The notes: generated from the letters alone by a model not told the origin. A stretch of 64,000 bases of DNA from Saturnia japonica (GCA_033032175.1 CM065325.1:5794930-5858929), one strand, 5' to 3'; shown: positions 24,201 through 35,912, counted from the first letter of the stretch. Numbers and translations are program-made.

Positions 24201-24510
24201 AGCTAACCGGAAATGCAGATTGTAGACGGGCGTGCGCGTCGGCCGGACGTGCTCCCGCGCAACTGGGTCAGTTTATTTCTGTTTTGGCGGGAACCTGGCC
24301 GGAAGGGACGCCATTGTGGATGTGCCGGGAAGCCCGGAAAAACAGCCACAGGATTTCTTGCTAGTTGAAATATTACACGACAATGCGGCAAACAGTGAGA
24401 TATCGTTAGTCTGTGGCTACCATATGACACCGAAACGACGTTTTTCCGTTTTCGTTGGAAGTAAATGTAGCCGAAACAATTTTGTTGCCATTCACGAAAC
24501 ATAATCCTTA
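24201..24510. other. GC-rich island with three CCGGAA Ets cores
   Basis: CCGGAA occurs at 24207-24212, 24299-24304 and 24334-24339. ORFs of about 90 and 122 residues overlap here on opposite strands, but neither reads like a conserved protein. Possible regulatory element. Confidence 0.3.
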
Positions 24511-26084
24511 CAATACAGGGATTCAATATTAAATACTGTATACGGGATACCGGACGGTATTTAATATACATCTAATTAATTTCGTCGTAATTAAAAAAAT
24601 ATAGAATGTTCAATGTATTGTTTATTTTGTGGTTTGCGTGTGAATATGTAGATACGATATATTCCACACTGTAGGAGTTGTGCATCACAGCACCACACAT
24701 AGGGGGACGGAAACACTTGGAGTATATCGATGCGGGCGTTTGCAATAATCGTCGCGAAGCACACGAAAGAACTCTTAATTAGAATCAATTAAAGACAATT
24801 TAGCAAGCTAAAAAAATAAACTGACACTCCACAATTATAATAAACGTGATTTAAACTTTGCTCCCAGAGTTAACTAAATTAAATGACTAGTTTTTGCTTT
24901 ACACATCTAGTAGGGTGAATTCTTTATTCATGGAAAATATGACGGATTTTTATAAAACTTTTTTTAAGATTTGGATTTCAGATGCGCTTTAGGCTACCTA
25001 TGATGATATAAAAACGTGTTATTATTTTATTTTATTTATTTTGTTATTGTGGTCCGTTTTTTCAGTACTTAATTCTACTTAAACTCCAAAGCTATTAGCC
25101 ACCCAAGTTTTTTCCTAAACGTAAAACCAGTGGGTACACCTAGGGAACTGGTCTTTTTTAACGTGGAATGTGGATAATAAGGCTCACCGTACACAATGAT
25201 TATCCTTGTACAGTAGATAAATCACTGCAACAAACTACTATTATCTTACTCTGAAACATGTTTATAAGAACATCTAATTGAAAATGCATTAACGAAATAA
25301 GTTACAAGCGGTGATGTCTGAGGCAGGCTTCCACGAAATAATCCCGCGTAGGAAACATTACAACATAGTGGTAAATGCTATAGAGACGGACAGCCTAACT
25401 GCGTGTGCGCACGCAATGTCATGTCACTTTGCTATAATGATCGCCTTAAATACTATAACCGTTTAAAGTCCAAACCAAACAGTGGGTTAACATAATTTAT
25501 TGATTACACATGATGTATTGAAAGAGTAGGATTGCCAACTATACTTTATAATAACGGATCCTACTTCATCTTCAAAAAACACACTTTATACTTTTTCACA
25601 AAAATATAGTATGCGAAAATACTTTATTTCCAATCTTTACTGTAACGCGTCAAACGAAACACTCATATTGTGGGTAATAACTGAACTATTTATCGACATA
25701 TATAACTATAGTAGTAAGGATCCAAAGAAAATCTACAAAATAATGGTAAAGAATTTTCAGACAAAAATAGTGTTGACAAATGATAATAAAATGCTTTTTC
25801 TGTTCCTGCCACTTCGTTATTTTTAATGATTTATTTATTTATTGAAATCTAAATTTCGATTGTAAAACTAGTTTTGAAACTTTCAAAGACAGTAAAACAA
25901 TTTTGCATTTGCTGAAAGCTCCCAAAAATGTTTTAAAGGGAGAAAAAATTGAAAAATACTTGTTTTTCTACCAAATCCTTTTTTCTATTCAAGGAATTTG
26001 CATACGTTTTTTCTGAAAAAAAGTTGGCACCTTTTTGGTTTTTTTTTGTTGGCAACCATTATTAGCGTAACTATGACAATCAAT
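24511..26084. other. AT-rich intron-like DNA
   Basis: No gene or identifiable repeat. ORFs are short and low-complexity. Confidence 0.3.
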
Positions 26085-26409
26085 GCAATGATGGCTCAGG
26101 TGTAGCGTGTACGGACACCGCATCGATCGTCATGAGTTCGAATATCTGCAATTAGCCTGAGCTTTCGTGTAGGAAAACATCATGATGAAACCATAGCATG
26201 GTGTTAGGGTATTTTGTACTACCTGCCTCGCTCTACCACACCCTCAATTTAAAAATCTGGTGCCAAGCACCTATAGGTTAGTTCCAGTAACTGCACTTTA
26301 GAGCCGGTCCCTCCCCAACTAGGCTTAGCGTGTCACCATCTTAAACCATATCGTTATTTTACATTAAGTGAGATTTTGACCAAACACTAAAATTTATAAA
26401 TAAAAAAAA
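26085..26409 (+). repeat. SINE family E, copy 5 (full length with A-rich tail)
   Basis: Head ATGGCTCAGGTGTAGCGTG (A box), ATGAGTTCGAATATCTGC (B box), full body to TAAGTGAGATTTTGACC, ending in an A-rich tail AATAAAAAAAA. Confidence 0.85.
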
Positions 26410-26589
26410 CCTTGTCTGCTTACGTCCAGAGAACACTTACTTGATACAAACTGAATCCGTCATAATCAAATACGAAAAATCCCGGAAACTTTACAATATG
26501 AATGCATAACGTTTTCAGAAACTATGATGGAAATGGGAACTTTGCTAGGTATACGACAATTGCGTCTGACTAAATCGCGACCAAACATC

Positions 26590-27165
26590 AGGTGTAACAT
26601 CCGTCATAGTGGCACGCACAGGCATGTCACGTTCCGGCATCAGCCGACTTATATCCAGCAGTAAACAAGCAGGGTACTAGGGATCTGTTCCTGACTGGAG
26701 CCCGACCACCATGCACATGATTCACTTTTGGTTTATCGCGTTTCGGGATTTGCCAGTATATATCCCAACTGCCGAGAGGCTTGTACGCTGGCAATTACGA
26801 CAACTACAGCCATCGATGGATTGCTGATCTCTAACGGCCGTTTTCAATAACCTATCAATCCGTTTCTTAAGTTACTAAAGATAGACAAATATAACCTTTT
26901 GTTCTTATTTTTTTAAAGTAACCTATCAATGGATAGTTTTTCGTATCTAAATAATATATATCCATATCCTATAGATTGAATAGATAAGAGAGAAGCCTAT
27001 ATCTGTCTAAGTTAAAGATAATACTTATTACAAAATTGTACTAATCGGGGATAGTAAAGTCATATTTTATTGAAAACTACCGTTAGTGATCGCCGTTGTT
27101 TTTGGATTACTTTATATTTACCATCAGCTACAGTGACGTCACTTTTCGGTGCTACTAAAAAATAA
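26590..27165 (+). repeat. Family F copy, interrupted by MITE M2
   Basis: Left part: GTCACGTTCCGGCATCAGCC to CCATCGATGGATTGCTGATC. Right part resumes GTGATCGCCGTTGTTTTTGG to TACCATCAGCTACAGTGACG. The intervening 26834-27083 is a TA-flanked MITE. Confidence 0.6.
26834..27083. mobile_element. MITE family M2, copy 1
   Basis: 250 bp with inverted ends ACGGCCGTTTTCAATAAC and (right) TTATTGAAAACTACCGT, flanked by TA (26832-26833 and 27084-27085). Internal blocks match 37754-38060 in opposite orientation. Confidence 0.85.
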
Positions 27166-27210
27166 TAGTACATATATTACGCACCTACTTTTCTCCCTAG
27201 GTGCGTTTAC

Positions 27211-27403
27211 AATTTTTTTCTCCTCCGGGATGAAAAGTTTATATAAAAGTTATAAACACGCAGTTGCTAGGTTACCGGGAGATAAAGTAAAGTACGCGCA
27301 TGCGCACATTTGCCATCTCACCGGGAGAGAATCGGGTACTTTTCTCCCGCGTGACAGGGATTAAAAGTGAAGTTTTCATCCCAGAGGAGAAAAAAAGAAA
27401 TTT
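27211..27403. mobile_element. Inverted-repeat element, probable MITE
   Basis: Left arm TTTTTTTCTCCTCCGGGATG (27213-27232) is mirrored by CATCCCAGAGGAGAAAAAAA (27378-27397). Inner GGGAGATAAAG and CTTTTCTCCC also pair. Target duplication not clear, so borders are approximate. Confidence 0.6.
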
Positions 27404-27847
27404 CGTCTAATATATTGGAAACTTTTGAATGAATGTTCCTTATCTATTTAGCCGTATCGTAAATGGTTGAATTCTGATATTCAGATTTCAAAACAACATA
27501 GGAATATTATTACAAAATATCTTTTATAACTTCACAAAAGCATGTAGGCGTCCAAAGTGTTAGTTGATAGGTCTTAGATATTTGTTTAATATACATTCAA
27601 TTTTTTTATTGAAGATAGACATAAGTTATATTTATTGTCGTTTTTCAGTAAAAAAAATTATAGATAATATTTCTAAATATTGGGTATAGAATAATACAAT
27701 TGAACAGTGTAAGTTTTAGTATAATCAGATGTGATGATAGCATGAATTCATAAAATAATTCAACAAGATTCGCTATTTCTATACTATTCAGTATATATAT
27801 TTAAACTTTTCATAAAGTTACTTTGTTGTTTAATGTTTTTTTTAATA

Positions 27848-27900
<53 letters not shown>

Positions 27901-28324
27901 TTTACGGTATATTTTCACAATTCTAAAATTGTAACACTTTTTAAACACTAATCACAATGGTGAAAATCGTATCGAATTTTGAATACGTCATTTGTAATAT
28001 TGAGTTTTTTTATAGCGCTGTGTTTTTCCAATGACCTAGACGATTTCCTGTCTTTGTCGAAAAAATGCTTAAAAGATCCAAACGAGATGTCATTCGCTTC
28101 TTTTCAAATGTTTTCAGTTCCGGCTTTGATTAATACCACTGGCAAACTAATGTAATTGTTGTCAACCTTCAAAAATATATAAACTTTATTCAGTAAATGT
28201 CATGAATTATCACTTATAAATGCAAATCAATCGAGGGATCTATTCAAGTTAAACCGAAGAATCTGTAAGAAACTCTCCGAAACCCAAGATGATATCATTT
28301 TTCTAGTAGAAAATTTATTATAAT
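27404..28324. other. AT-rich DNA with a long AT dinucleotide tract
   Basis: (AT)n at 27850-27899. No gene seen. Confidence 0.4.
27850..27899. repeat. (AT)n microsatellite
   Basis: About 50 bp of uninterrupted alternating A and T. Confidence 0.95.
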
Positions 28325-28680
28325 CATGATCTTTATCATCTCAGTCGAAAGACTTCCACTGCTTGACTTAGGCGTCCTCCAAAGACCACCATAACGACCG
28401 GTTCTGTGCTGCCCGCATCCAACGGCTTGCCGCAACCTTTAGCATATTGTCGGTCCACATTGTGGTGATCTTCCGGTATGTAGCCGCCACTCAAGAACTC
28501 ATTGGGCCCATCGGCCACCCGTTCTACAAGCTACGTGCTCCGCCCACTGCCAGTTAAGTCTAGCTATTCTTAGGGCTATGTCGATGACGTTAATTTTACT
28601 ACGGATCTCCTCATATCTGATTCGAACACGCAGAGAAACTCTGAGCATTGCCCTTTTATGACCCTCCATTTTTTATAATA
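28325..28680 (-). pseudogene. RTE-like retrotransposon ORF C-terminal remnant
   Basis: Minus-strand frame reads AMLRVSLRVRIRYEEIRSK, INVIDIALRIARLNWQWAEH and VACRTGGRWAQ, then a stop and VLEWRLHTGR. This is the AMLG-x-RIRNEEIR ... LKWxWAGH block near the C-terminus of RTE-type ORFs in insects (remembered family motif). Stops and frame changes show decay. Confidence 0.7.
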
Positions 28681-28967
28681 ACTATATTTTAATAATATCC
28701 ACAAGTATAAATTTATACGTTATACTTTGCGTGGTCCGATAGTTACACTTGAGAACTTGTGAAGCAGTCTTTTTTAAAGGCTTAACATGATACAATCTTT
28801 AGTCGTATTATCATATAAAATCAAGTGTTATACTTTAAAATAGGTACTGTAAATCTGATTGTAAGATATTAATGTATACCAATATAGTGTTATATGTAAA
28901 TACTTATATTGTAGTTCAAAAGTTAATTTACTTTATTTAATAACTAAGTTAGTTGATAAGCAAGTAA

Positions 28968-29200
28968 CAACAGCTGTGCCTGCGGCTCCGCTTGCGTGGA
29001 CGACAGAGGAACGCGTAGTTATAAAAATCGTAGTTTCTTAAAACTTTAATAACTTTTTATTGAACGAAGATATCGTGATATTTTTTTTTAGATAAGGACC
29101 AAGTATCTCAGGCGTAAAACAACAAAAAAATATCAAAATCGATCCAGTAGTTTTTACGTGATTCGTGCACAACGGCAAACCTCCATTTTATTTATATAGA
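28968..29200 (-). mobile_element. Helitron-like element (unassigned family)
   Basis: Reads CAGCTGTGCCTGCGGCTCCG at the left and ends TTTATATAGA at the right, the complement of a TCTATATAAA start. 233 bp. Shares the terminal style of families A-D but has a different inside. Confidence 0.6.
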
Positions 29201-30119
29201 TTTGAATTTATTTAGTTAAATTACCGACTAAGGAAATCATTGTGAGAAAACTCAAAAACTTTCTATACAACCAAACGGTGGGTTAGTTCTATGATTATGA
29301 CGTGCCGTGCCATGGAAACTGGCCTTTACTAAATGCTACAAAATATGATATCACTTGTAAAGTTATATTAATATGTGAATTTTGTTCAGCCTTTTTTATT
29401 TTAGCAGGATATATTAATTTGTACCTTTATAATATTATTTTATAATGCATATTAGTCATCAACATAATTAATTAAGATCAATATGTGGAATAAAATAGTA
29501 ATAATACTGTAAAGTTCAAGGTGATAACGATTTATGTGCATCCGTAGAATATAGCTGTAGTGTAGTCTATAGTATTCGATGTTCTGAGCGTTCTTATGTT
29601 ATCCAAGCGAGATTCACCGCGAGCACAGACAGCTAGTTACTGAGATTAAACGTCGCTTCTCAACCTGGGGGACGAAGCCACGTAGCGCATAAAGGTGTCG
29701 CGTCCATATACCATGAGAAGTCGCAATGTTTAAAAATATAACTAGTTTAAAATACATTGAAGTATTGAAGATAATTAAGTACTTATTAAGAGGTATTAAA
29801 GACATAATAAAATTAAAGTAATAGTCAAAGTCAAATGGATGATTTTTATTTTCATAATTTGTAACTGTGTGAATACGCTAGTGGGTATAATAGCATTGAA
29901 TAAGCCAGTTAAATATAAAAAGAAGGATTTATGAAGAAGTAATACAGAAAGAAAAACGAATCGTCGCCTTGTTTATCATGGGCCCTAGCCTCGTTGCCTT
30001 TCTACAATCGTTAACGCTAACTAAAACGTAAAAGATTTATGGAATTGATAAACTGATCGGAGGGAAAACAAGAAGCTTTGGGGGCTGGCGTGCCTACTAG
30101 AAGGGTGTTAATGAATTTA
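29201..30119. other. AT-rich spacer
   Basis: No gene or repeat recognised. Confidence 0.3.
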
Positions 30120-30345
30120 ATCCAAGAGAGTAGAGAGCATGAATGAAGGAGAATTACTAGATAGATTTAAAAGGCGAGCGAGAATAGGAATGTGCAAAGA
30201 GGAAGGTATCCACGAAAATTTCACGATCAAATAAACACTAAACCGATGAGCATGCACGAAAATATTGATGAATGTTGGAAAAGCGAAAGATGTATGCCAG
30301 GATCGTAGCAAGTGGAAGGATGTTGTCTCTGCCTACCTATGTATG
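30120..30345 (+). pseudogene. RTE-like ORF 3' terminal remnant
   Basis: Plus-strand pieces GRYPRKFHDQINTKPMSMHE, NVGKAKDVCQDRSKWKDVV and SAY match the end of the RTE-type ORF seen at 44175 (GRGRPRRPFIDQI, RRACMKRLMNV) and continue past it to the usual DRSxWKxxVSAYP ending. Frameshifted. Confidence 0.65.
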
Positions 30346-30424
30346 TATATATCCAAGCGAAAGAAGTTGAAAACATTAGAGAAAAGTAGTATGTCATTCA
30401 TTATATTTATTTACATACACCGTA

Positions 30425-30750
30425 ATAAAAAAAAACTATTTTTGAAATATTTGTCTGTCTGTTTGTTGCGGGTAATTTGCGAAACGGTTGGACCGATTTT
30501 GACGGGACTTTCACTGGCAGATAACTGACGTTATAAGGAGTAACTTAACTTACTTTTAAAAAAGAATCAGGATACCGCGCAAATAATAATAACCGGTCAT
30601 GATGAAGCAATTCGGGTGCAAATTGCTTACGCTGAGTATACATAAGATTTATATCAAATTGCTGTACTACATCATTGTAGATCACCTTAAAAAGACTTTA
30701 AAAAATTCTACGAAAGTATATTTATCTTCTAAGGATCACCATAAGGATAG
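30425..30750 (+). mobile_element. Family A Helitron-like element, truncated at both ends
   Basis: Contains TTTGTCTGTCTGTTTGTTGC, GCGAAACGGTTGGACCG and TCTTCTAAGGATCACC. Lacks the TCTATACAATT start and the GGGCACAGCTAG end. Confidence 0.7.
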
Positions 30751-31104
30751 CTATTCGACATTCACGACTACCTTTTTAAACGTTTTACATAATTATGTAA
30801 AACAATTGTGTGTTGGCAATTGCCAATGATTGATATGTGTTATATTTATAAACTGCTTCGTAAAAATTAATTATTTATTACACCTTTCTCTTTAAATAAC
30901 AAAGAACTTAGTGGATAATGAGTTGTTCGTAATTACAATAAGACCCTACATGTTTGAGAGCCATAATTGGAAACAAATTATACAAAAGTAGTATTCACTA
31001 CCATACAAAAACCATATAGGTATTATGAATAATATCTGCATCTGTTATACTGTACTGTTAATATTAATTAATTATATCATATGACGGTTATTTCTCCAAA
31101 ATGT

Positions 31105-31205
31105 GTCATCGTCGCCAAGCACCGAAAGGGTAAATTCTGGCCCTCTCTAGGCTTAGTGTGTTACATCGTCACTTCACAATAAATGAGACTGTGGCCTATA
31201 AATCT
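31105..31205 (+). repeat. SINE family E, copy 6 (3' part)
   Basis: GCCAAGCACCGAAAGGG, CTCTCTAGGCTTAGTGTG and AAATGAGACTGTGGCC match the SINE body 3' end. Confidence 0.65.
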
Positions 31206-31268
31206 ACGTATAAAAATATTTTATTGTTGGTAGCCTATTTGCAAGTATGTGACATTTGCCTTAGGAAG

Positions 31269-31700
31269 TTTTTTTTTTCTATTCGATTATACTGTTAGCC
31301 ATAGGGGGGTCATGGAGCCTCAAACGGCTTTACAGCTTCACCGTGGCTTGGGGGCGTGCGCTTAAGGCACTTAATCGCGAAAGCGTGGTAAAAAAGCATA
31401 AGGGTTGCAAAGTGGCTGAACCATGGCTTCTCTATCCGTGGAAACTAACCTAACTGATTATACATATATACAAGTTACTGCCTGGGAGGAAGGAAGATAA
31501 ATGTGTATATGTATTTAGTGATCTACTAATTTATGTCTAACTAATACAAAAAAAAATCTCCTTTACAGAACCTTAGTGGTGTGCACGAGTGTGGGGTACA
31601 GTGTAATGGTGACTATTGCTTGGTCACGAGCGGCTGTTAGGCTTCAAGGGCTCTACGCCAAGGGAACGGACCTAGGCTTGAGTTACCGCAGGAGCTTTGC
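31269..31700 (-). mobile_element. Jockey-like element, 3' tail only, with poly(A)
   Basis: A T10 run at 31269-31278 is the poly(A) tail read from the other strand. GCTTGGGGGCGTGCGCTTAAG and GGAACGGACCTAGGCTTGAG match the tail of the 1-kb copy. Strongly 5' truncated, as expected for target-primed insertion. Confidence 0.75.
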
Positions 31701-32973
31701 TCGGTGACTTAAAAAAAACGACTATCTAGGTATAAGTACTTGGAACATAGAACATTATGTAAATACAAAGTTTCATCTAAATCGTTGGAGCCGTTTCCGA
31801 GAAACCAACTACATATATGTATATACATGGATTGCTCACTAAATATAATAAGATAAGTAATAGTGGTTAGTGCTTTATCGTTTTTTAATAAGTGTTATCG
31901 ACCTGTATATTGGGCGTTATTCCTATTTATTAAGTAGGTATATAAATAATGTAATGAATAGTAATTCCTTGTCTAAACAATGTGATGTCGCAGATGTCGA
32001 TTGTTAAAGCAAAGTCCAGAATTTATTTATATTGACAATTGATAACAAGAAAGCTTTTATTAATTTGGAAAGGAGCAGTACACACAATAATAGTCAAATG
32101 AGATCTTTCATAAAATCTCGGCTACACCTGCAAGTGAGGAAGCCAATATTCTATGGAAGTTTATTACTAGTACATTACCATAGCTGTGTAAATGTAATGT
32201 TTATGCTGTGATAGCACTAACATGTTCTCATTGGACCGAAATCCCTAAATTAAACACGGATTTTTAACCACTGTAAAATTTAAAAACCACTTTAATTGAA
32301 ACGGTGATATCTCAAGAGTGGCCCCATTTTAACTTCACTAGCATTGGATCTTCGACTTCGAAGATAGATTAGGAAATTACTCGAAATAGTTTAAGATGGT
32401 TTTATTTTTTGTTAAAAATTGTCTTGTTTTAATATAAACAGTAACAATGTCGAAATTATCCAATATGAAGTATCATCGCAATTAATATACTGTTCGCTAA
32501 GTGATACTCTTAAGTCGGTAAAAAGTTGGGCTGAGTGTTTAGCACTTTGGTCATGAACTGTGGATTAATCAATGCTAGAGGCACGCCCCTCAGCGCCTCC
32601 AGCTGTTTGACGGTTTAAATCAAACTAAGAAAGGTCTACTTTACTCTCGTACTCTACGATCCTATTAAATTCATTCTACTATAATATATTTATACAACAC
32701 TTTTATTAATGTTGTGCGTAAAAATTTTTTTGTCGTAGTTTGTAAAGTTATCGTGTATGCAAATAAGTATTTATCAGTTATTTATCTAGGCTCAAGGCCT
32801 TTGACTATTTCGTGCAATTCATGGAAAATTTAATATGTAGCTAAGATACTTAATACTATTAATATGTTATCGTTCTCTACCGGTAATACGGCTTTTAACT
32901 GCAAAGGTTGCCTGTATTCCTTATAAAAATGAACAGTTCGAGGAGATATAAGATTCGTGGCATTATCTGTAAA
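31701..32973. other. AT-rich spacer with one repeat copy
   Basis: 32297-32433 is similar to 1816-1944. Nothing else recognised. Confidence 0.35.
32297..32433 (+). repeat. Unnamed dispersed repeat, copy 2
   Basis: See 1816-1944. Shares TTGTTAAAAATTGTCTTGTT and an upstream CTCAAG block. Confidence 0.4.
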
Positions 32974-33592
32974 TCTATACTAATAAAGGTGTACAGATTT
33001 TTTAAAATTTGAACGCACTAATCTCTAGATCTACCAGTCAGATATGAAAAATTCTTTTTGCATTTTATATCCAACTAGCTGGCACTCGCGACTTCGTCTG
33101 CGTAGAATATAGACATTTAGTCAAGAAATATTCATGATTTCTCTTTTCTAAACCAGTCATGGGTATTTACGTACATATGATACTAAACTATCTCTTCGAC
33201 AAATAACGAAGATCTGACCTGCCCACTGTTTAGTGACCTTCGGTAGCCTATGTCTTTCTCCAAAGCTTAATCTATCACTATACCAAAATTAAACGAAATT
33301 GGTTCAGCGGTTTAGGCATGAAAAAATAGACAGAATTACTTTCGTATTTATAATATTAGTTTGGATTTATTGAGGAATATTATAGGCTATATAATTTAAC
33401 ACTAGGACCTTAAGCAGTCGAGCAGTAACCATGAACTTCAAGCAATCTGGTAAGCTGTAGGCATGTATGGGGAGTGATAAGACGTGGGCTACACAAATGT
33501 GTTGTCGCATCGGCGCGTCGCGGCGGTGCAGCGGCAGCCCGGTAGAAAGCCGAATAAATTTAACAAGGGTGAAACCGTAGGGCACAGCCTAG
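32974..33592 (+). mobile_element. Family B Helitron-like element, copy 2, split by a family D insertion
   Basis: Starts TCTATACTAATAAAGG, contains ATCTACCAGTCAGATATG, is interrupted at 33075-33365, resumes TTTATTGAGGAATATTATAG and ends GTAGGGCACAGCCTAG before a T. Without the insertion it is about 328 bp, matching copy 1 (322 bp). Confidence 0.85.
33075..33365 (-). mobile_element. Family D Helitron-like element nested in family B
   Basis: In its own sense it starts TCCAAACTAATATTATAAA and ends GTCGCGAGTGCCAGCTAG, 291 bp, inserted between A (33074) and T (33366) with no target duplication. This is the classic Helitron insertion pattern. Non-coding; contains an ACCGCTGAACCAATTTCG block. Confidence 0.85.
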
Positions 33593-33965
33593 TTATTTTA
33601 AATATAATGTAGATAATATTTGGTTATGTCTTATTGGCAAAATGGTAAAGTTTCACTAAACAAACTATGTACATTTTGAGTGATATTGGAAACAGTGAAT
33701 AAACCTATCTTTGTATATAAAAGTTTTTGTACAAAACTCAAGCTTTTAAAACAAACCACTAAAACGCATTTACGTATCAACTTCACAGAGCCGTATCGAG
33801 GCGAAAGGAGGTGAATTCATTAATACAGATCAAAGGACAAATTTCCCTAAGTATCCTTTCCCGCCTCCCTTCGGTGGCGAAATCTAATTTTTGTACCACT
33901 TTTACCGAACGCGCCCTCTGTGCGGTCACTCCGTAACATCGTTAAAGTAATAATTAAATCTCGAT
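33593..33965. other. Non-coding spacer
   Basis: 33800-33945 is moderately GC-rich and contains CAGATCAAAGG, a TCF-type site. No gene seen. Confidence 0.3.
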
Positions 33966-34129
33966 TAGGGATGAGGATATTCATCGATGTTATCGATACA
34001 TCGATATTGGGATCCTTAAAACATCGAAGTTATGAAGAAAATTATTGAACATAGTTTTTTTTTACTAGCACACTTACTCGTCAAAATCGTTCACGAACAA
34101 CTTTGGTGACACAAATCTCATCGGTAGTC

Positions 34130-34345
34130 GTGGATGTCATGCCAGTCTGCTGAAATACTTGAACAAGTCTTGTTTAAAGGTCCCAATATCATAGGAGGGA
34201 GAGAACACGTTGGCTGGGAGTCTATTTTATATTTGCACGGTATGGCCAAGATTTGAAAACTTCTTTATTCAGGCCGGAATGGGTACTACCGTGCAGCATG
34301 TTTTGTAAACGGAGTTTAAAGATCCGTACGTAAGTAAAATATAAA
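34130..34345 (-). pseudogene. Non-LTR retrotransposon ORF2 C-terminal remnant (CR1/Jockey-like)
   Basis: The minus-strand frame reads NRLPANVFSPSYDIGTFKQD and LFKYFSR. It resembles the WNxLP ... FxSSYxLGTFK block at the C-terminus of several non-LTR ORF2 proteins. Flanked by stops. Family placement approximate. Confidence 0.5.
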
Positions 34346-34597
34346 CAGAACAACAAGTTTGCCTAAAACGAAACGTCGCCAACATCTACAAGTTATACAA
34401 AAAAGAGTGGTCGTCAATGCTAATAGTAGCACCCACTTGGCTAGCACAAACACATCAACGTTTTCATTTCCATAAAAAGACGTCAACATTTACTTATCGA
34501 TTTTCTTTCCTCATCACTAGTCTCGAGGTTTTAAAACTTTCTAAAACAATGAATTTAGCGAAACGCTTCCAAGGTTGATGGTTCACTTTATTAAGTA

Positions 34598-34918
34598 CTA
34601 GCTAGCCTGGCAGACATTGCTCTGCCCTTTTAAATATGTAGTTTCAATGACAAATAAAACATAATAAGAATTAAGCCTACCTATTTTTCGAATTCCGAGT
34701 TATGGTCTTGAGTTCATAAAAATATCCAATAGAAAGAAAACAATTTCAGATTTCCCACAATTTTTCGGGTAACTTTTTAAATTTTTCTTTTCATAAAAAC
34801 CTTATTCGGATTATTACGAAGATTAAAAAAGGCATTAACCAAATCGGTCCAAACGTTCTCAAGTGAGATACACTTACCAACGAACAGTAGCTATTTTGTT
34901 TTTATTTACATAGGTAGA
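34598..34918 (-). mobile_element. Helitron-like element, family H
   Basis: Begins CTAGCCTGGCAGACATTGCTC in plus sense (its 3' end) and ends near ACATAGGTAGA (its 5' end). Contains ATCGGTCCAAACGTTCTC. A related fragment lies at 60234. Confidence 0.55.
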
Positions 34919-35129
34919 TAAGTATTATTGTAGAAACACTTTGGTTTTCGAATCTACATATTTTGAATGTCTGCGTCTAACAATTTGAATTATTCAGGTT
35001 AGGGTCACTTTTGCAATAGGTATATTCAACCTCTTTCGTAACATTTTGGTATTAATTACTGATTTACTAAGGCTCTATCTAGCCTTTTTCGTTGTAGTAC
35101 GCTGTTTTTCATTGTTTCATTGTATTTGG

Positions 35130-35390
35130 GTACAGATATCCTACCACCTCGCTTGATTACTGGATAAAGGTAGACCGGCTGATCCCAGAACGGGACAGGC
35201 CTAAAACTAGAAAATATCCTGCAAAAACCTGAATGTCATAGAAATGTACCGTAGCTGTAGTAACGTTGTCCAGTGGTACGAGTAGCGTATAGATCCTATA
35301 GATTTCTTCGAGTTTGAATTTATTAATACATACTATGCTTGTTTTTTCTTGGAAAGAGGCCTTCACCTCTAAGGTCTAATGCCTGAGGCA
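35130..35390 (-). repeat. Family F-like degraded repeat
   Basis: TACCACCTCGCTTGATTACTGG, GACCGGCTGATCCCAGAACG match the 12.9-kb and 45.1-kb copies. Confidence 0.4.
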
Positions 35391-35809
35391 TTTACAGACT
35401 GATATATGATTTATTATAACAACAGAACAGAAACTAACTTATAAACAAATTTGGGATTATAATTTATGTAGACAAGAAATATAAAAAAATAATTCTGAAT
35501 GTTTAGCGTTTGCATAAAAAGTATAATAAATAATATGTAAGTATATTGAACATTAATGTTGAAGGATGATGTGGTAAATCAAATGTAAAAGTACTAAGTC
35601 CATTAAGCTGACTCTGTTCATAAAGCACATATGTAAATGTTTGATAGCGCAGTAGTTGAACAGAGTAGAGTAAGCTGCAAAAGTATGGAAAGGCGGAACT
35701 TTCATAATAACGGACAGAGCGGACAGGACGATATTTACCTCTGTGTGCATTTCGAGTGTTTATAGTAAAAACATGTTACCCAACACGTTGGTGTGTGTGT
35801 TCAGGATCA

Positions 35810-35912
35810 GTGGCCGGCGCGCGCGCACCTGCCGCGCGGTTCCCACGCCTCACCTCCCGCGACTCGCCCCCTATTGCCGTGACGTCATATCCACATAAAC
35901 AACGGTCCGCAA
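35810..35912. other. GC-rich island with CRE-type and forkhead-like motifs
   Basis: See motifs above; TGACGTCAT at 35880-35888. Possible intronic enhancer or alternative promoter. No supporting transcript evidence is available. Confidence 0.3.

Noticed and set aside
24203..24571. 122-residue minus ORF and overlapping 90-residue plus ORF
   Set aside because: Both lie in a GC-rich patch where long ORFs arise by chance. Neither has domains, credible splice borders or recognisable composition.
27850..27899. Possible origin or structured element
   Set aside because: It is a plain AT dinucleotide microsatellite.
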